A stretch of DNA of 64,000 nt from Paraburkholderia sp. Tr-20389 (GCF_017104565.1 NZ_JAAGPD010000022.1:93301-157300), one strand, 5' to 3'. Positions 36,859 to 47,654 are shown, counted from the stretch's first letter. Made by a program: numbers and translations. Notes: generated by a model not told the origin, from the sequence alone.

Positions 36859-38193
36859 ATGGCGTCATCCCAGGATACCGTCAGCATGGCGCTGTTCTGT
36901 GATTTCGAAAACGTCGCGCTCGGCGTGCGCGACGCGAAATACGAAAAATTCGACATCAAGCTGGTGCTGGAACGCCTGCTGCTGAAAGGCAGCATCGTCG
37001 TGAAGAAGGCGTATTGCGACTGGGACCGCTACAAGGGCTTCAAGGCCGCGATGCACGAAGCGAACTTCGAGCTGATCGAAATCCCGCACGTGCGGCAGTC
37101 GGGCAAGAATTCCGCTGACATCCGCCTCGTCGTCGATGCGCTCGATCTCTGCTATACGAAGTCGCACGTCAACACGTTCGTCATCATCAGCGGCGACTCG
37201 GATTTCTCGCCGCTCGTGTCGAAGCTGCGCGAAAACGCGAAGCAGGTGATCGGCGTCGGTGTGCAGCGCTCCACTTCCGATCTGCTGACCGCGAACTGCG
37301 ACGAGTTCATCTTCTATGACGACCTCGTGCGCGAAAGTCAGCGCGCCGCTGCGAAGCGCGACAACGCGAAACCCGCGCAGCAGGCGGCGCAGCAACCGTC
37401 GAAGCGCGCACCCGAAGGCGAGAAGCGCAAGGAAGATCTCGAGACGCGCAAGACCAAGGCGATCGAATTCGCGGTGCAGACCTTCGATGCGCTCGCGTCC
37501 GAGCGCGGCGACAGCGGCAAGATCTGGGCGTCGGTGCTGAAGAACGCGATCAAGCGCCGCAAGCCCGATTTCAACGAGACGTACTACGGTTTCCGCGCGT
37601 TCGGCAATCTGCTCGAAGAAGCGCAGTCGCGCGGGCTGCTCGAAGTCGGCCGCGACGAGAAGTCGGGCACGTTCGTCTATCGCAGCGCGGCACCCTCCGT
37701 CGCTGCGCCCGCCGATGTCGCGACGCCGCGCGAAACGGGCGATGAATGGGCCGCGATGCCGGCGGCTGCCGAGATCGTCGAACTGGAGGAAACGGCGGTT
37801 GCCGCTTCCGCCGTCGAAGCGGATGTGGCGGCGGATGAAAGCGTCGACGTTGCGCAGCCCGTGGTATCGACCGGGCAGGTGACTGACAAGGGCAAGAGCG
37901 ACACGCGCCGCAAGGATCGCGGTACACGCAAGCCCGCGGCGAAGAAGACGAAGAAAGCCAAGGCGGAACGCGTCGAAGCCGTCGAAGCCGTCGATGCCGC
38001 AGCAGGTTCGCCGCAAACCGCCGATGCGCCGCATGTCGCGGAGCAGGTGACGACATCGGAGGCTCAAACGCCCGCGCCCGAAGCAGAACACCCGGCGACA
38101 GAAGCACCCGCTGCAAGAAAGAAGCCGTCGCGCAAATCTGCGACGCGCAGCCGCCGCCCTCGTAAGACCGAGGCGACGAGCGATACGGAGTAA
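36859..38193 (+). CDS. NYN-domain RNase-like protein with OST-HTH/LOTUS domain
   Basis: 444 residues. An N-terminal NYN (PIN-like) domain (about 8-160) carries the acidic residues of the active site: FCDFENV (Asp15, Glu17), NSADIRLVVDALD and ISGDSDFSPLV (111-120). A charged linker leads to an OST-HTH/LOTUS domain (about 205-285, with KIWASVLKNAIKRRKPDFNETYYGFRAFGNLLEEA, cited by FNETYYGFRAFGNLLEEA). This binds RNA in other proteins. Residues 290-444 are a disordered acidic and then Lys/Ala-rich tail. An RNA-processing role is expected; targets are unknown. Monocistronic, ended by a strong terminator. Confidence 0.9.
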   Translation: MASSQDTVSMALFCDFENVALGVRDAKYEKFDIKLVLERLLLKGSIVVKKAYCDWDRYKGFKAAMHEANFELIEIPHVRQSGKNSADIRLVVDALDLCYTKSHVNTFVIISGDSDFSPLVSKLRENAKQVIGVGVQRSTSDLLTANCDEFIFYDDLVRESQRAAAKRDNAKPAQQAAQQPSKRAPEGEKRKEDLETRKTKAIEFAVQTFDALASERGDSGKIWASVLKNAIKRRKPDFNETYYGFRAFGNLLEEAQSRGLLEVGRDEKSGTFVYRSAAPSVAAPADVATPRETGDEWAAMPAAAEIVELEETAVAASAVEADVAADESVDVAQPVVSTGQVTDKGKSDTRRKDRGTRKPAAKKTKKAKAERVEAVEAVDAAAGSPQTADAPHVAEQVTTSEAQTPAPEAEHPATEAPAARKKPSRKSATRSRRPRKTEATSDTE

Positions 38194-38208
38194 GTGGAAC
38201 GTCATGTG

Positions 38209-38238
38209 AAAGCGCCGCTCAATAGAGCGGCGCTTTTT
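38209..38238 (+). terminator. terminator of the NYN-LOTUS gene
   Basis: Perfect 12-bp stem AAAGCGCCGCTC (38209-38220) and GAGCGGCGCTTT (38225-38236) with loop AATA, followed by TTCTTTG. Confidence 0.9.
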
Positions 38239-38350
38239 CTTTGTTGCTGCGCGTCACGCATCCATTGATTCGGATCGCGAATCAATGCAGCCGAACACGC
38301 GCTATGTAAGCGCATGTAATGCAAAGCATCGACGTCAAGCGGAGAAAGAA

Positions 38351-38374
38351 AAAGCCCTCATCAATGAGGGCTTT
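38351..38374 (-). terminator. sodB terminator
   Basis: Perfect 10-bp stem AAAGCCCTCA (38351-38360) and TGAGGGCTTT (38365-38374), 4-nt loop. On the minus strand it is followed by TTCTTTCTCC and lies about 47 nt after the sodB stop. Confidence 0.85.
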
Positions 38375-38420
38375 CGGGTGATGCTGCCGCCCGGGATTTT
38401 CACGGGCGCGTCTCAAAGAC

Positions 38421-38999
38421 TTACGCGAAATTCTTTTCAGCGAAGGCCCAGTTGACGATGTTCCAGTACGCTTCGACGAACTTCGGACGTGCGTTGCGGT
38501 AGTCGATGTAGTACGCGTGTTCCCACACGTCGATCGTCAGCAGCGGCTTTGCGTCCGTGGTCAGCGGCGTGGCTGCGTTGCTGGTCGACACCAGATCCAG
38601 CGAACCGTCTGCCTTCTTCACGAGCCATGCCCAGCCCGAGCCGAACGTGCCGACTGCCGTCTTCGTGAACTCTTCCTTGAACTTGTCGAAAGAACCCCAC
38701 TTCGCGTTGATCGCGTCCGCGAGCGCGCCCTTCGGTGCGCCACCGCCTTGCGGCGACAGGCTGTTCCAGAAGAACGTGTGGTTCCACACCTGTGCCGAGT
38801 TGTTGAAGACACCGCCCGACGACTTCTTGACGATTTCTTCCAGCGACAGGCTTTCGAACTCGGTGCCCTTGATCAGATTGTTCAGGTTGGTCACATAGGT
38901 CTGATGGTGCTTGCCGTAGTGAAACTCAAGCGTCTCTTCCGACATGTGCGGAGCGAGCGCGTTCTTGGCGAACGGCAGCGGCGGGAGCGTATGTTCCAT
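38421..38999 (-). CDS. sodB: superoxide dismutase [Fe]
   Basis: Dismutates superoxide to oxygen and hydrogen peroxide. 192 residues, full length for cytoplasmic SodB. Metal ligands are His27 (EFHYGKHH), His74 (WNHTFFW), Asp157 and His161 ([11 protein letters not shown]). [14 protein letters not shown] and GSGWAWLV fit the iron type. The start [10 protein letters not shown] at 38999 is the family N-terminus. It is monocistronic; a Fur-dependent control is usual in the family but no Fur box was identified. Confidence 0.96.
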   Translation of the reverse strand: MEHTLPPLPFAKNALAPHMSEETLEFHYGKHHQTYVTNLNNLIKGTEFESLSLEEIVKKSSGGVFNNSAQVWNHTFFWNSLSPQGGGAPKGALADAINAKWGSFDKFKEEFTKTAVGTFGSGWAWLVKKADGSLDLVSTSNAATPLTTDAKPLLTIDVWEHAYYIDYRNARPKFVEAYWNIVNWAFAEKNFA

Positions 39000-39206
39000 G
39001 GTGCTATTCCTTTGTATCTGTTTATGGGGAGTCTGCGGATAACGCGGTGGGAGCACTCGATTGTAGGCGACTTGGAATAACCCCGCAAACGCAAGCCCTT
39101 TATGGCATTCATTGCGAAAAGGCGCTGCACGGGCAGCGTAATTAATGCTCGCGCTGCATCGTTTCACATGTCATACGAAGGTCAAAACTACTGTGCAGAA
39201 GCGGCG

Positions 39207-40586
39207 TCAGAAGCCATCCGTAAGACGCGGTTGAACATCCGACAAGGCGATATCCGCCGAGCCTTCCGCGAGGTGAACGGTCATGCGCCGGCCAGGCTTC
39301 AACGACGATGGCGCACGCACCGCGCGTCCGCTTTGCGCATCGAGCAACGCGGCGTAACCGCGTTCGAGCGTGCGTTGCGGACTCAATACTTCGAGCCGGG
39401 CCGCAAGCGTTTCCACGCGTGCGAGGTGTCTTTCATGTTGACGCAACAGTGCACGCTCCAGGCGCTCGGCAAGGCCGGTGACTTTAGAACGATGCGATGT
39501 GAGATCGGGACGCCAGCGTTGCCAGCGCATCTGCACGAGCGAGAAACGCGCGCGCGCATCGCGCACGGGCCGCGCACCCGCCGACGCGAGCCGCACGCTC
39601 AGTTGCTGCAAATGCGTGCGTTGCCGCGCGAGTCTTTCGGCAGGCGACACGAGACGGCGCGCGAGCCAGTCGAGTTGTTGCGCACGGCGTTCCATCATGC
39701 GTCCGAAGCCGCGCGCGAGCGTAGCGTGCCGATGGTCGAGATCGCGCAGCAGCAGCACGCGTTGCGGGCTGACGAGTTCGGCGGCACCCGTGGGAGTCGG
39801 CGCGCGGACGTCGGCCGCGAAGTCGGCAATGGTGAAGTCGGTTTCGTGACCCACGCCGCTGACGACGGGCACCTCGCTCGCCGCAATCGCGCGGGCCAGC
39901 ACTTCTTCGTTGAAAGCCCACAGATCTTCGATCGAGCCGCCGCCGCGGCACACGATCAGCACATCCACTTCACGCCGGCGGTTCGCCGCTTCGACCATCG
40001 CGGCCAGCTTCGCGCTGACGCCCGCGCCCTGCACGGGCGCCGGATAGACGATCACAGGAATGTGCGGCGCGCGGCGCGCCAGGGTGGTCAGCACGTCGCG
40101 CAACGCCGCGGCCTGCAACGACGTGACGATGCCGATCGAACGAGGATGCGCGGGCAACGGGCGCTTGCGCTGCGGATCGAACAGGCCTTCGGCTTCGAGC
40201 TGCGCCTTGAGTCGCAGGAACGCTTCGTACAGCCGGCCCTGCCCCGTGCGGCGAACGGCTTCGACGTTCAGCTGGAGTTCGCCGCGCGGTTCGTACATCG
40301 TGACGAGCGCGCGCACTTCGATCTTGTCGCCCTCGCGCGGCGTGAACTCGGCGTATTGCGCGCGGCCCCGGAACATCACGCAGCGCATCTGCGCCTGCGC
40401 GTCCTTGATCGAGAAGTACCAGTGTCCGCTCGCGGCGCGCGTGAAGTTCGACACTTCGCCCGACACCCAGACGAGCGGGAACGAACGTTCGAGCATGGTC
40501 CCGATCGCGCGGTTGAGCACCGACACGGGAACGACGGCATCGCCGCCTGCACCGACGGGGGACGAGAACTGACTTTCGGAATTCAT
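39207..40586 (-). CDS. xseA: exodeoxyribonuclease VII large subunit
   Basis: Catalytic subunit of Exo VII, which degrades single-stranded DNA from both ends. 459 residues. N-terminal OB-fold (about 18-115, [28 protein letters not shown], cited by [11 protein letters not shown]), then the nuclease domain with [34 protein letters not shown] and [28 protein letters not shown] (cited by [15 protein letters not shown]). A coiled-coil arm and ERGYAAL C-terminus follow. The small subunit xseB is not in the window. Confidence 0.96.
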   Translation of the reverse strand: MNSESQFSSPVGAGGDAVVPVSVLNRAIGTMLERSFPLVWVSGEVSNFTRAASGHWYFSIKDAQAQMRCVMFRGRAQYAEFTPREGDKIEVRALVTMYEPRGELQLNVEAVRRTGQGRLYEAFLRLKAQLEAEGLFDPQRKRPLPAHPRSIGIVTSLQAAALRDVLTTLARRAPHIPVIVYPAPVQGAGVSAKLAAMVEAANRRREVDVLIVCRGGGSIEDLWAFNEEVLARAIAASEVPVVSGVGHETDFTIADFAADVRAPTPTGAAELVSPQRVLLLRDLDHRHATLARGFGRMMERRAQQLDWLARRLVSPAERLARQRTHLQQLSVRLASAGARPVRDARARFSLVQMRWQRWRPDLTSHRSKVTGLAERLERALLRQHERHLARVETLAARLEVLSPQRTLERGYAALLDAQSGRAVRAPSSLKPGRRMTVHLAEGSADIALSDVQPRLTDGF

Positions 40587-41092
40587 GCGAGGAATGGTTT
40601 TGACAGGCCGGACAGACGATAGACCGATCGGCTGGCCAGGTCTAGCGTGTTCTACACGCCTTTAGCCGGATTGTTAAAAGTGTCCACATGCCGGGAGAAC
40701 GGTGAAGAACGGCTTCGAAACCACGCCAGAGCCCACTTAATACCAATCAACTATCTGATTTTTCAACGTTTTTTGTATTTTAAAAGTTCCCAGCCGCCGA
40801 CCCGATGCTTGCGTGGCGGCCTTTCCGACACATTGCAAGGCAGGTTCTCCACAAAGTTATCCACAGGCTATGGATAAAGCATTCGCCGTGCGCGGCTGTC
40901 GCTCCTCGGCCTTTCCGACTTGCAGCCGACGCCGCCCGCGCGCTAGAGTGCCGGGTTCTGGTGGAATCGCGGGTCGTGACGCGCGCGACCCTGCCCATGC
41001 TTTTCGCCGCTGCAACCGACTGCCCGGAGATGCCTGCCGATGTCCGCCCCGTTCGTCCCGTCTGACGCGCCGCGCAAGCCGGCTGCCCGCCG
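40587..41092. other. xseA-lpxK divergent intergenic region
   Basis: 506 bp without a credible gene. 40735-40795 is AT-rich (TTTTTCAACGTTTTTTGTAT and similar). 40846-40877 holds three DnaA-box-like 9-mers. The last 215 bp before lpxK are GC-rich and read through in several frames without family resemblance. Confidence 0.5.
40846..40877. promoter_or_regulatory. cluster of DnaA-box-like 9-mers
   Basis: TTCTCCACA (40846-40854), the consensus-type DnaA box TTATCCACA (40857-40865), and TATGGATAA on the opposite strand (40869-40877, reverse TTATCCATA, one mismatch). They lie about 60-100 bp beside an AT-rich stretch. DnaA binding is plausible; a replication origin is not supported by the neighbouring genes. 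Confidence 0.45.
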
Positions 41093-42109
41093 ATGAGCGA
41101 CCTCGCCTCCCGCCTCGAAACGCGCGTCGCGCGCGAATGGCAGCAGCGCGGTCCGCTCGCGTGGGCGCTGACGCCGCTCGCGTGCGTGTTCGGCGCGGTC
41201 GCGCTCGGGCGTCGCGCGGCATTCAGGCTCGGCTGGCTGAAGTCAGTGCGGGTGCGCGTGCCCGTCGTCGTCGTGGGCAATGTGACGGTCGGCGGCACGG
41301 GCAAGACGCCTACAGTGATCGCGCTGGTGCAGGCGCTGCGCAGCGCGGGCTTCACGCCGGGCGTCGTGTCGCGCGGCTACGGCGCGAAGATCACGCAGCC
41401 CACGCTCGTCACGCCGACCTCGAAAGCGGCGCAGGCGGGCGACGAACCGCTGTTGATCGCGCGCCGCACGGGCGCGCCCGTATTCGTGTGCCCCGACCGC
41501 GTCGCGGCCGCCGAGGCGCTGTGCAAGGCGCATCGCGATGTCGACGTGATCGTCAGCGACGACGGCCTGCAGCACTATCGGCTCGAACGCGATGCGGAGA
41601 TCGTCGTGTTCGATCACCGGCTGGGCGGCAACGGCTTTCTGCTGCCCGCCGGACCGCTGCGCGAGCCGCTCTCGCGCGAACGCGACGCCACGCTGATCAA
41701 CAATCCGTACGACCGCGCGATGCCGCCGTGGCCGAACACCTTCTCGCTGGATCTCGCACCCGGCGACGCCTGGCATCTCGACAATCCGCGCCTGCGCCGT
41801 CCGCTTGCGCAATTTGCCGGCGAACGCGTGCTCGCCGCGGCGGGCATCGGTTCGCCTGAACGCTTCTTCGCGACGCTGCGCGCGGCGGGCCTCTCGCCCG
41901 ACACGCGCGCGCTGCCCGATCACTACGCGTTCAGCACGAATCCGTTCGTCGACGTGGACGCCGACGCCATCCTGATCACCGAAAAGGATGCGGTAAAATT
42001 GGGGTCCTGGCATGATGCGCGGCTCTGGGTCGTTCCCGTCGAAGCCACGCTCGATCATCGCCTCATTGCACTCGTTGTGGAGAAAGTCCGTGGACGCTCG
42101 CCTGCTTGA
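41093..42109 (+). CDS. lpxK: tetraacyldisaccharide 4'-kinase
   Basis: Phosphorylates the 4' position of the lipid A disaccharide precursor to lipid IVA at the inner membrane. 338 residues. An N-terminal membrane-associated helix (about 22-36) is followed by the P-loop [12 protein letters not shown] (62-73), and [16 protein letters not shown] and ITEKDAVKL are conserved. The ATG at 41093 gives MSDLASRLE. It overlaps the Trm112-like gene by 20 bp; kdsB, also for lipopolysaccharide, follows. Confidence 0.96.
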   Translation: MSDLASRLETRVAREWQQRGPLAWALTPLACVFGAVALGRRAAFRLGWLKSVRVRVPVVVVGNVTVGGTGKTPTVIALVQALRSAGFTPGVVSRGYGAKITQPTLVTPTSKAAQAGDEPLLIARRTGAPVFVCPDRVAAAEALCKAHRDVDVIVSDDGLQHYRLERDAEIVVFDHRLGGNGFLLPAGPLREPLSRERDATLINNPYDRAMPPWPNTFSLDLAPGDAWHLDNPRLRRPLAQFAGERVLAAAGIGSPERFFATLRAAGLSPDTRALPDHYAFSTNPFVDVDADAILITEKDAVKLGSWHDARLWVVPVEATLDHRLIALVVEKVRGRSPA

Positions 42110-42293
42110 AATTCTCGTTTGCCCGATCTGCAAGGGCCCGCTCAGCTACGACCGCGCCGCGCAGGAACTGATCTGCAACGCGGATAAGCTCGCCTACCCG
42201 ATCCGCGACGGCATCCCCGTGATGCTCGTCGACGAAGCACGGCAAACGGTCGAAGGCACGCCTGTCGATCTGAACCCCGGCTCCGTGGCCTGA
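42090..42293 (+). CDS. Trm112-like (UPF0434) protein
   Basis: 67 residues. [18 protein letters not shown] with the paired Cys, then [21 protein letters not shown], the whole UPF0434/YcaR pattern. In eukaryotes Trm112 activates methyltransferases; the bacterial role is not settled. The GTG at 42090 is chosen because GGAGAAAG precedes it and the family begins (M)[11 protein letters not shown]. An ATG-like longer frame lies inside lpxK. The lpxK-ycaR-kdsB order is the same as in E. coli. Confidence 0.93.
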   Translation: MDARLLEILVCPICKGPLSYDRAAQELICNADKLAYPIRDGIPVMLVDEARQTVEGTPVDLNPGSVA

Positions 42294-42355
42294 GCGGCGC
42301 CGCTTGCAACGCGGCGTCGAATGACGCGCCTTGCAGCAAGCCCGAACGCACTAAC

Positions 42356-42378
42356 CGCGCCGCCGACAGGGCGGCGCG
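42356..42378 (+). terminator. possible terminator before kdsB
   Basis: Perfect 9-bp stem CGCGCCGCC (42356-42364) and GGCGGCGCG (42370-42378), loop GACAG, followed by the weak T-tract TCTTTCTC. It may only attenuate transcription into kdsB. Confidence 0.45.
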
Positions 42379-42415
42379 TCTTTCTCAGCCTCGTCGAGGC
42401 CCGAAGTCACCTCCC

Positions 42416-43219
42416 ATGAACGACACCCTGCACACTCCGCCCTTCATCGCCGTCGTCCCGGCTCGCCTCGCTTCGACGCGTCTGCCGAACAAGCCGCTCG
42501 CCGATATCGGCGGCAAGCCGATGGTTGTGCGCGTCGCGGAGCGCGCGCTTGAATCGGGCGCGCAGCAGGTGCTGATCGCCACCGACGCACAAGCGGTCTT
42601 CGATGTCGCGCGTGAACATGGCATCGACGCGATGATGACGCGCGCCGATCATCCGTCGGGTACCGACCGTCTCGCGGAAGTGGCCGCGCATTACGGCTGG
42701 CGCGACGACACGATCGTCGTCAACGTGCAGGGTGACGAACCGCTGATCGATCCCGCGCTGGTGCGCGGCGTAGCGTCGCACCTCGCGGCGACGGACGGCT
42801 GCGCAATCGCGACGGCCGCGCATCCTATTCACGATCCGGCCGAAGTGTTCAATCCGAACGTCGTCAAGGTCGTGCTCGACGCACGTGGCGTGGCGCTGTA
42901 CTTCTCGCGCGCACCGATCCCGTGGGCTCGCGACGCATACCAGCCGCACTGGCCGAACGTCGCGCAGATGCCCGCTCCGCCGGCGCCCGCAGCCGTCTAC
43001 CGGCACATCGGGCTGTATGCGTATCGCGCGAAGTTCCTCCGTACTTACCCGAGTCTCTCCATCTCGCCGATCGAGCAGGCCGAAGCCCTCGAACAGCTGC
43101 GCGCGATGTGGCACGGCGAGCGCATCGCAGTGCTCGTCACGCACGACGCGCCTCTGCCCGGCGTCGACACACCCGACGATCTTGCCCGCGTACAGGCGTT
43201 TTTCGGGTCGTCAGCGTAA
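42416..43219 (+). CDS. kdsB: 3-deoxy-manno-octulosonate cytidylyltransferase
   Basis: Activates Kdo with CTP to CMP-Kdo for lipopolysaccharide inner-core synthesis. 267 residues. [24 protein letters not shown] (cited by [14 protein letters not shown]) is the nucleotide-binding signature; NVQGDEPLI carries the metal-binding Asp; [10 protein letters not shown] and [11 protein letters not shown] are conserved. Start at 42416 has CACCTCCC upstream, a weak site. Located after lpxK and the Trm112-like gene. Confidence 0.97.
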   Translation: MNDTLHTPPFIAVVPARLASTRLPNKPLADIGGKPMVVRVAERALESGAQQVLIATDAQAVFDVAREHGIDAMMTRADHPSGTDRLAEVAAHYGWRDDTIVVNVQGDEPLIDPALVRGVASHLAATDGCAIATAAHPIHDPAEVFNPNVVKVVLDARGVALYFSRAPIPWARDAYQPHWPNVAQMPAPPAPAAVYRHIGLYAYRAKFLRTYPSLSISPIEQAEALEQLRAMWHGERIAVLVTHDAPLPGVDTPDDLARVQAFFGSSA

Positions 43220-43465
43220 AAAGGCATGGCATAATCGATCGTTCGCGCGATTCACCCGATATCGATGCGCATTGATCGATATCACCATTCGCCCGTATTT
43301 TTAATCCGCCTGTTTTGCCGTTTGCTTCGCAGCGCCGTTCATCATGTGCTGCGCGAAGCCGGCAGCGAAACGCTGCCCGACAGATAGGGCGGACAACAAA
43401 GAATCAAGAGCGTTGACTGCGGCAGACATGAATGATGCGCGGCACGCCAGACAGAATTTACATAG

Positions 43466-44146
<681 letters not shown>

Positions 44147-44188
44147 CGCGCTGAAGCCAGCAAGCCGTATAGCACGCAGCACATGAAG

Positions 44189-44214
44189 AACCCGCCTCTC
44201 ACGGCGGGTTTTTT
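44189..44214 (+). terminator. adk terminator
   Basis: Stem AACCCGCC (44189-44196) and GGCGGGTT (44203-44210), 6-nt loop, T-run to 44214. Confidence 0.9.
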
Positions 44215-44234
44215 ATTGTGCGTCGGGTTCGTTC

Positions 44235-44273
44235 GGAGCACTGAGCGGGAGCACTGAGCGGAAGCACTGAGCG
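44235..44273. repeat. 13-bp tandem repeat, three units
   Basis: GGAGCACTGAGCG at 44235-44247 and 44248-44260, and GAAGCACTGAGCG at 44261-44273. It is noncoding, between the adk terminator and the SDR gene; no function is apparent. Confidence 0.85.
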
Positions 44274-44406
44274 CAGCCCGCCGGTGCCGACGCGCGCTTG
44301 CGATCCGTCACGGCCGGCGCGGTTTGACGCATGAGAACGAGCCGTTAAAATCGTTCAGCGACAACTATTCCAATCACGCGATCACGCATTCCATCAAGGA
44401 GAAGAC

Positions 44407-45165
44407 ATGGACATCAAGGACAACGTGTTTCTGGTCACAGGCGGCGCGTCCGGATTGGGCGCCGCGACGGCACGCCTGTTCGCGCAGCACGGCGGCAAGG
44501 TCGTGCTCGCCGACCTGAACCATGATGCCGGCACGGCGCTCGCGCAGGAACTGGGCGGCGTGTTCGTCAAGTGCGATGTGAGCCGCGAAGACGATGCCGC
44601 GCAAGCCGTCGAAGCCGCGACGAAGCTCGGCGCGCTGCGCGGCCTCGTCAATTGCGCCGGCGTCGCGCCTGCCATGAAGACGGTCGGCAAGGACGGCCCG
44701 CATCCGCTGCATTCGTTCGCGCGCACGGTGTCGATCAACCTCGTCGGCACGTTCAACATGATTCGACTCGCTGCCGCGGAAATGTCGAAGCTCGAACCGA
44801 ATGCGCTCGGCGAACGCGGCGTGATCGTCAATACGGCGTCCGTCGCGGCGTTCGACGGACAGATCGGCCAGGCCGCCTATGCGGCATCGAAAGCAGGCGT
44901 CGCGGGCATGACCCTGCCGATCGCGCGCGACCTGTCGCGCAACGCGATCCGCGTGATGACGATCGCACCCGGCATCTTCGAAACGCCGATGCTGCTCGGC
45001 ATGCCGCAGGAAGTCCAGGACGCGCTCGGCGCGATGGTGCCGTTCCCGCCGCGCCTCGGCAAGCCGAACGAGTACGCGATGCTCGTCAAGCAGATCTTCG
45101 ACAACCCGATGCTCAACGGCGAAGTGATCCGTCTGGACGGCGCGATTCGCATGCAGCCGAAGTAA
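44407..45165 (+). CDS. SDR family 3-hydroxyacyl-CoA dehydrogenase (HSD10-like)
   Basis: 252 residues. Rossmann Gly motif GGASGLG (12-18), NCAG, and the catalytic Ser-Tyr-Lys set within [23 protein letters not shown] (cited by [11 protein letters not shown]). The sequence fits the 3-hydroxy-2-methylbutyryl/3-hydroxyacyl-CoA dehydrogenase type 2 group, with [19 protein letters not shown] near the C-terminus. It likely acts in fatty acid or isoleucine breakdown with NAD. CAAGGAGAAG precedes the ATG. Monocistronic. Confidence 0.92.
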   Translation: MDIKDNVFLVTGGASGLGAATARLFAQHGGKVVLADLNHDAGTALAQELGGVFVKCDVSREDDAAQAVEAATKLGALRGLVNCAGVAPAMKTVGKDGPHPLHSFARTVSINLVGTFNMIRLAAAEMSKLEPNALGERGVIVNTASVAAFDGQIGQAAYAASKAGVAGMTLPIARDLSRNAIRVMTIAPGIFETPMLLGMPQEVQDALGAMVPFPPRLGKPNEYAMLVKQIFDNPMLNGEVIRLDGAIRMQPK

Positions 45166-45203
45166 GCGCGGCTCGCGTCGGGCTCGCGCTATCCCTCGAA
45201 TGA

Positions 45204-45239
45204 AAAACGCCTGCGTAGTCAAAGCTATGCAGGCGTTTT
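45204..45239. terminator. bidirectional terminator between the SDR and SirB1 genes
   Basis: Stem AAAACGCCTGC(G)TAG (45204-45218) with CTA(T)GCAGGCGTTTT (45225-45239), one mismatch, 6-nt loop; T-rich on both sides. It lies between convergent stops. Confidence 0.85.
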
Positions 45240-45255
45240 CGTTTGGAAGAAGCAG

Positions 45256-46107
45256 TCAATCGCGATCGTTGTGCTGTGTGCGCTGCCGCAACTCGAGCAA
45301 TTGCGATTCGACGACGGTGGCATCTTCAGCATCCGGCCGATCGCCGAGATAGCGTTCGAGGTCTTCGAGAGCCGGCCGCAGATAATCGAGCCGCGCATAC
45401 GCGAAGCCGCGATCGCGCACTTCCTCGATGCTATCCGGCAGCGTGATCACGAGACGCTGCTGCACGGCCAGCAGCCGCTGCCAGCGCTCCGTCTGCAGAT
45501 AGGTCGCCTTCAGGTTACGCAGCATGCGCGCGATGATCTCGCGGCGCGTCGCCGGTTGAAGCAGCATGCGCAGCGCGCGGCTCACCGATTCGCCCGCCTT
45601 CGCCACGTAGGGCTCCAGCATCTCGACCATCTCGGCTTCAGTCAGCGGATGACCCGTAGTCGGATCGATCATCGCGTCGCCTTCGGGCAGGGTCACGCGC
45701 AGCAGAAAGTGCCCCGGAAATGCGACGCCGCGCACGGGAATATCGACCTGCGACGCCATCTCCAGATACAGCACCGCCAGCGAAATCGGAATGCCGCGGC
45801 GGCGCTTGAGCACCACGTTCAGATGGCTGTTGTCCGGGTCGTAGTAATCGTTGACGTTCGCCGCGAAACCCAGCTCGCGGAAGAAGTAGCGATTCAGAAT
45901 GACGACGCGCTGCTGGATGTCGGCGTCGTCAGGAATGCGGCGCTTGACGCGCAAGGTGAGTTCGTCGATCTCGGCCAGCACCGCCTGCAGATCGAGGTCG
46001 GGATAGGCATCCTGCGCGAGCGACAGCGCCGCTTCCGTGAGCGGAAGCCCATCGTCCTCGGCGACGAGCGCGCTGAAATAGTCGAGAACCCGGGTCGTCG
46101 TGATCAC
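45256..46107 (-). CDS. SirB1 family protein (transglutaminase-like plus TPR)
   Basis: 283 residues. N-terminal transglutaminase-like fold with LNRYFFRELGFAANVNDYYDPDNSHLNVVLKRRRGIPISLAVLYLEMA (cited by RRRGIPISLAVLYLEMA) and AFPGHFLLR, then a TPR-like helical C-terminus (about 185-275). The family (SirB1/YchA) has no firm biochemical role. The start is GTG at 46107, which overlaps the murJ stop as GTGA. A longer frame to 47334 is the off-frame shadow of murJ. Confidence 0.88.
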   Translation of the reverse strand: MITTTRVLDYFSALVAEDDGLPLTEAALSLAQDAYPDLDLQAVLAEIDELTLRVKRRIPDDADIQQRVVILNRYFFRELGFAANVNDYYDPDNSHLNVVLKRRRGIPISLAVLYLEMASQVDIPVRGVAFPGHFLLRVTLPEGDAMIDPTTGHPLTEAEMVEMLEPYVAKAGESVSRALRMLLQPATRREIIARMLRNLKATYLQTERWQRLLAVQQRLVITLPDSIEEVRDRGFAYARLDYLRPALEDLERYLGDRPDAEDATVVESQLLELRQRTQHNDRD

Positions 46108-47654
46108 TTCACTCGCCTTCTGAAATACGCGTACTTGAAGCCCATCAGCCACAGCATACCGAAATATAGCGCCGCGAACAGCACGAGGCACGCCGCCAGC
46201 AGGACCATGCGCCGAAGCGGCTCGGCATGCATGCCGATCCAGTCGAAGTTGATCGCGAACCAGTGCATCACGCCCGCCAGCACGAGACACGCGCCGGCCA
46301 GTTGCACGAAGAACGCCGTCCAGCCCGCCGAGGGCATATAGATGCCGCGCCGCCGCAAGCCGATGAACAGGCACAGCGCGTTGACGCAGGCGCCGAGTCC
46401 CACCGACAGCGTCAACCCCGCATGCGCGAAGATCGGCACGAACACGTAGTTGCTCAGCTGCGTGATGACCAGCACGAACACGCCGATCTTCACGGGCGTC
46501 TTGATGTCCTGCTTCGCATAGAAGCCGGGCGCGAGAATCTTGATCAGGATGAGTCCGATCAGGCCGACGCCGTACGCGGCGAGCGCGCGCCCCACCATCA
46601 CGACGGCATTGCCGTCGAACTTGCCGTAGTGGAACAGCGTCGCCGTGAGCGGTTCGGCGAAGAAGAAGAGCGCGACGGCGCTCGGCGCGGCGAGCAGGAA
46701 CGTCACGCGCAAGCCCCAGTCGAGCAGCGACGAATACTCGTGCGCGTCGGCATCGACGTGCGCCTTCGACAGGCTCGGCAGCAGGATCGTGCCGAGCGCG
46801 ACCCCGAGCAGCGCCGTCGGGAATTCCATCAGACGGTCGGCGTAGTTGATCCACGACACCGCGCCCGGCCCGATATGCGACGCGATATTCGTGTTGATGA
46901 TCAGGCTGATCTGCGCAACCGACACCGCGAACATCGCAGGAACCATCTTCGCGAGCACGCGCTTCACGCCGCGATGCGCGAGCGCCTTCAGCGGATTGAG
47001 CCCGATGCGCGGGATCATGTCGATCTTCTTCAGGCCCGGCAACTGCACGATGAACTGCGCGATGCCGCCTGCGATCACCGCCCACGCGAGCGCGAACACG
47101 GGCACCTTCATCAGCGGCGCGACGAACACGGCCGCGATGATGAACGAGACGTTCAGCAGCACGGGCGCGAACGCGGGCAGCGAGAAATTCTTGTAAGTGT
47201 TCAGCACGCCCGACGCCAGCGACGTCAGCGAGATGAACACGATGTACGGGAACATGATCCGCGTCATCGACACGGCGAGCGTGAACGCCTGGCCGTCGCC
47301 GCGCAAACCGGAGGCAACCACCAGCACGACCCACGACGCGCCCACCACGCCCAGCAACGACATGATGGCCAGCGCCCAGGCGAGCACGGTCGAGGTGGCG
47401 TCGACGAGCGCCTTGGTCGCGTCGTGTCCTTGCTGATTCTTGAACTCGGCGAGGATCGGCACGAACGCCTGCGAAAACGCGCCTTCGGCGGAAATGCGGC
47501 GCAGCAGGTTCGGAATGCGGAAGGCGACGTAGAACGCGTCGGTGTACTGGCTCGCGCCAAAGGCGCGGGCGATCAGTGTCTCGCGGGCCAGTCCGGTCAC
47601 GCGCGAAAGCAGCGTGAAGCCGCTGACCGTCAGCAGGGCTCGGAATAGATTCAT
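46104..47654 (-). CDS. murJ: lipid II flippase MurJ
   Basis: MOP-superfamily inner-membrane protein with 14 predicted helices that flips lipid II to the periplasm for peptidoglycan synthesis. 516 residues. MNLFRALLTVSGFTLLSRVTGLARETLIA (cited by SRVTGLARETLIARAFG) and FRIPNLLRRISAEGAFSQAFVPI (cited by RIPNLLRRISAEGAFSQAFVP) are the family core. Overlaps the SirB1 gene by 4 bp. It is divergent from rpsT, the usual order in this group. Confidence 0.96.
   Translation of the reverse strand: MNLFRALLTVSGFTLLSRVTGLARETLIARAFGASQYTDAFYVAFRIPNLLRRISAEGAFSQAFVPILAEFKNQQGHDATKALVDATSTVLAWALAIMSLLGVVGASWVVLVVASGLRGDGQAFTLAVSMTRIMFPYIVFISLTSLASGVLNTYKNFSLPAFAPVLLNVSFIIAAVFVAPLMKVPVFALAWAVIAGGIAQFIVQLPGLKKIDMIPRIGLNPLKALAHRGVKRVLAKMVPAMFAVSVAQISLIINTNIASHIGPGAVSWINYADRLMEFPTALLGVALGTILLPSLSKAHVDADAHEYSSLLDWGLRVTFLLAAPSAVALFFFAEPLTATLFHYGKFDGNAVVMVGRALAAYGVGLIGLILIKILAPGFYAKQDIKTPVKIGVFVLVITQLSNYVFVPIFAHAGLTLSVGLGACVNALCLFIGLRRRGIYMPSAGWTAFFVQLAGACLVLAGVMHWFAINFDWIGMHAEPLRRMVLLAACLVLFAALYFGMLWLMGFKYAYFRRRVK

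Noticed and set aside
45256-47334. 692-residue minus-strand frame
   Set aside because: Only the part from 46107 is a gene (SirB1); the rest is the off-frame shadow of murJ.
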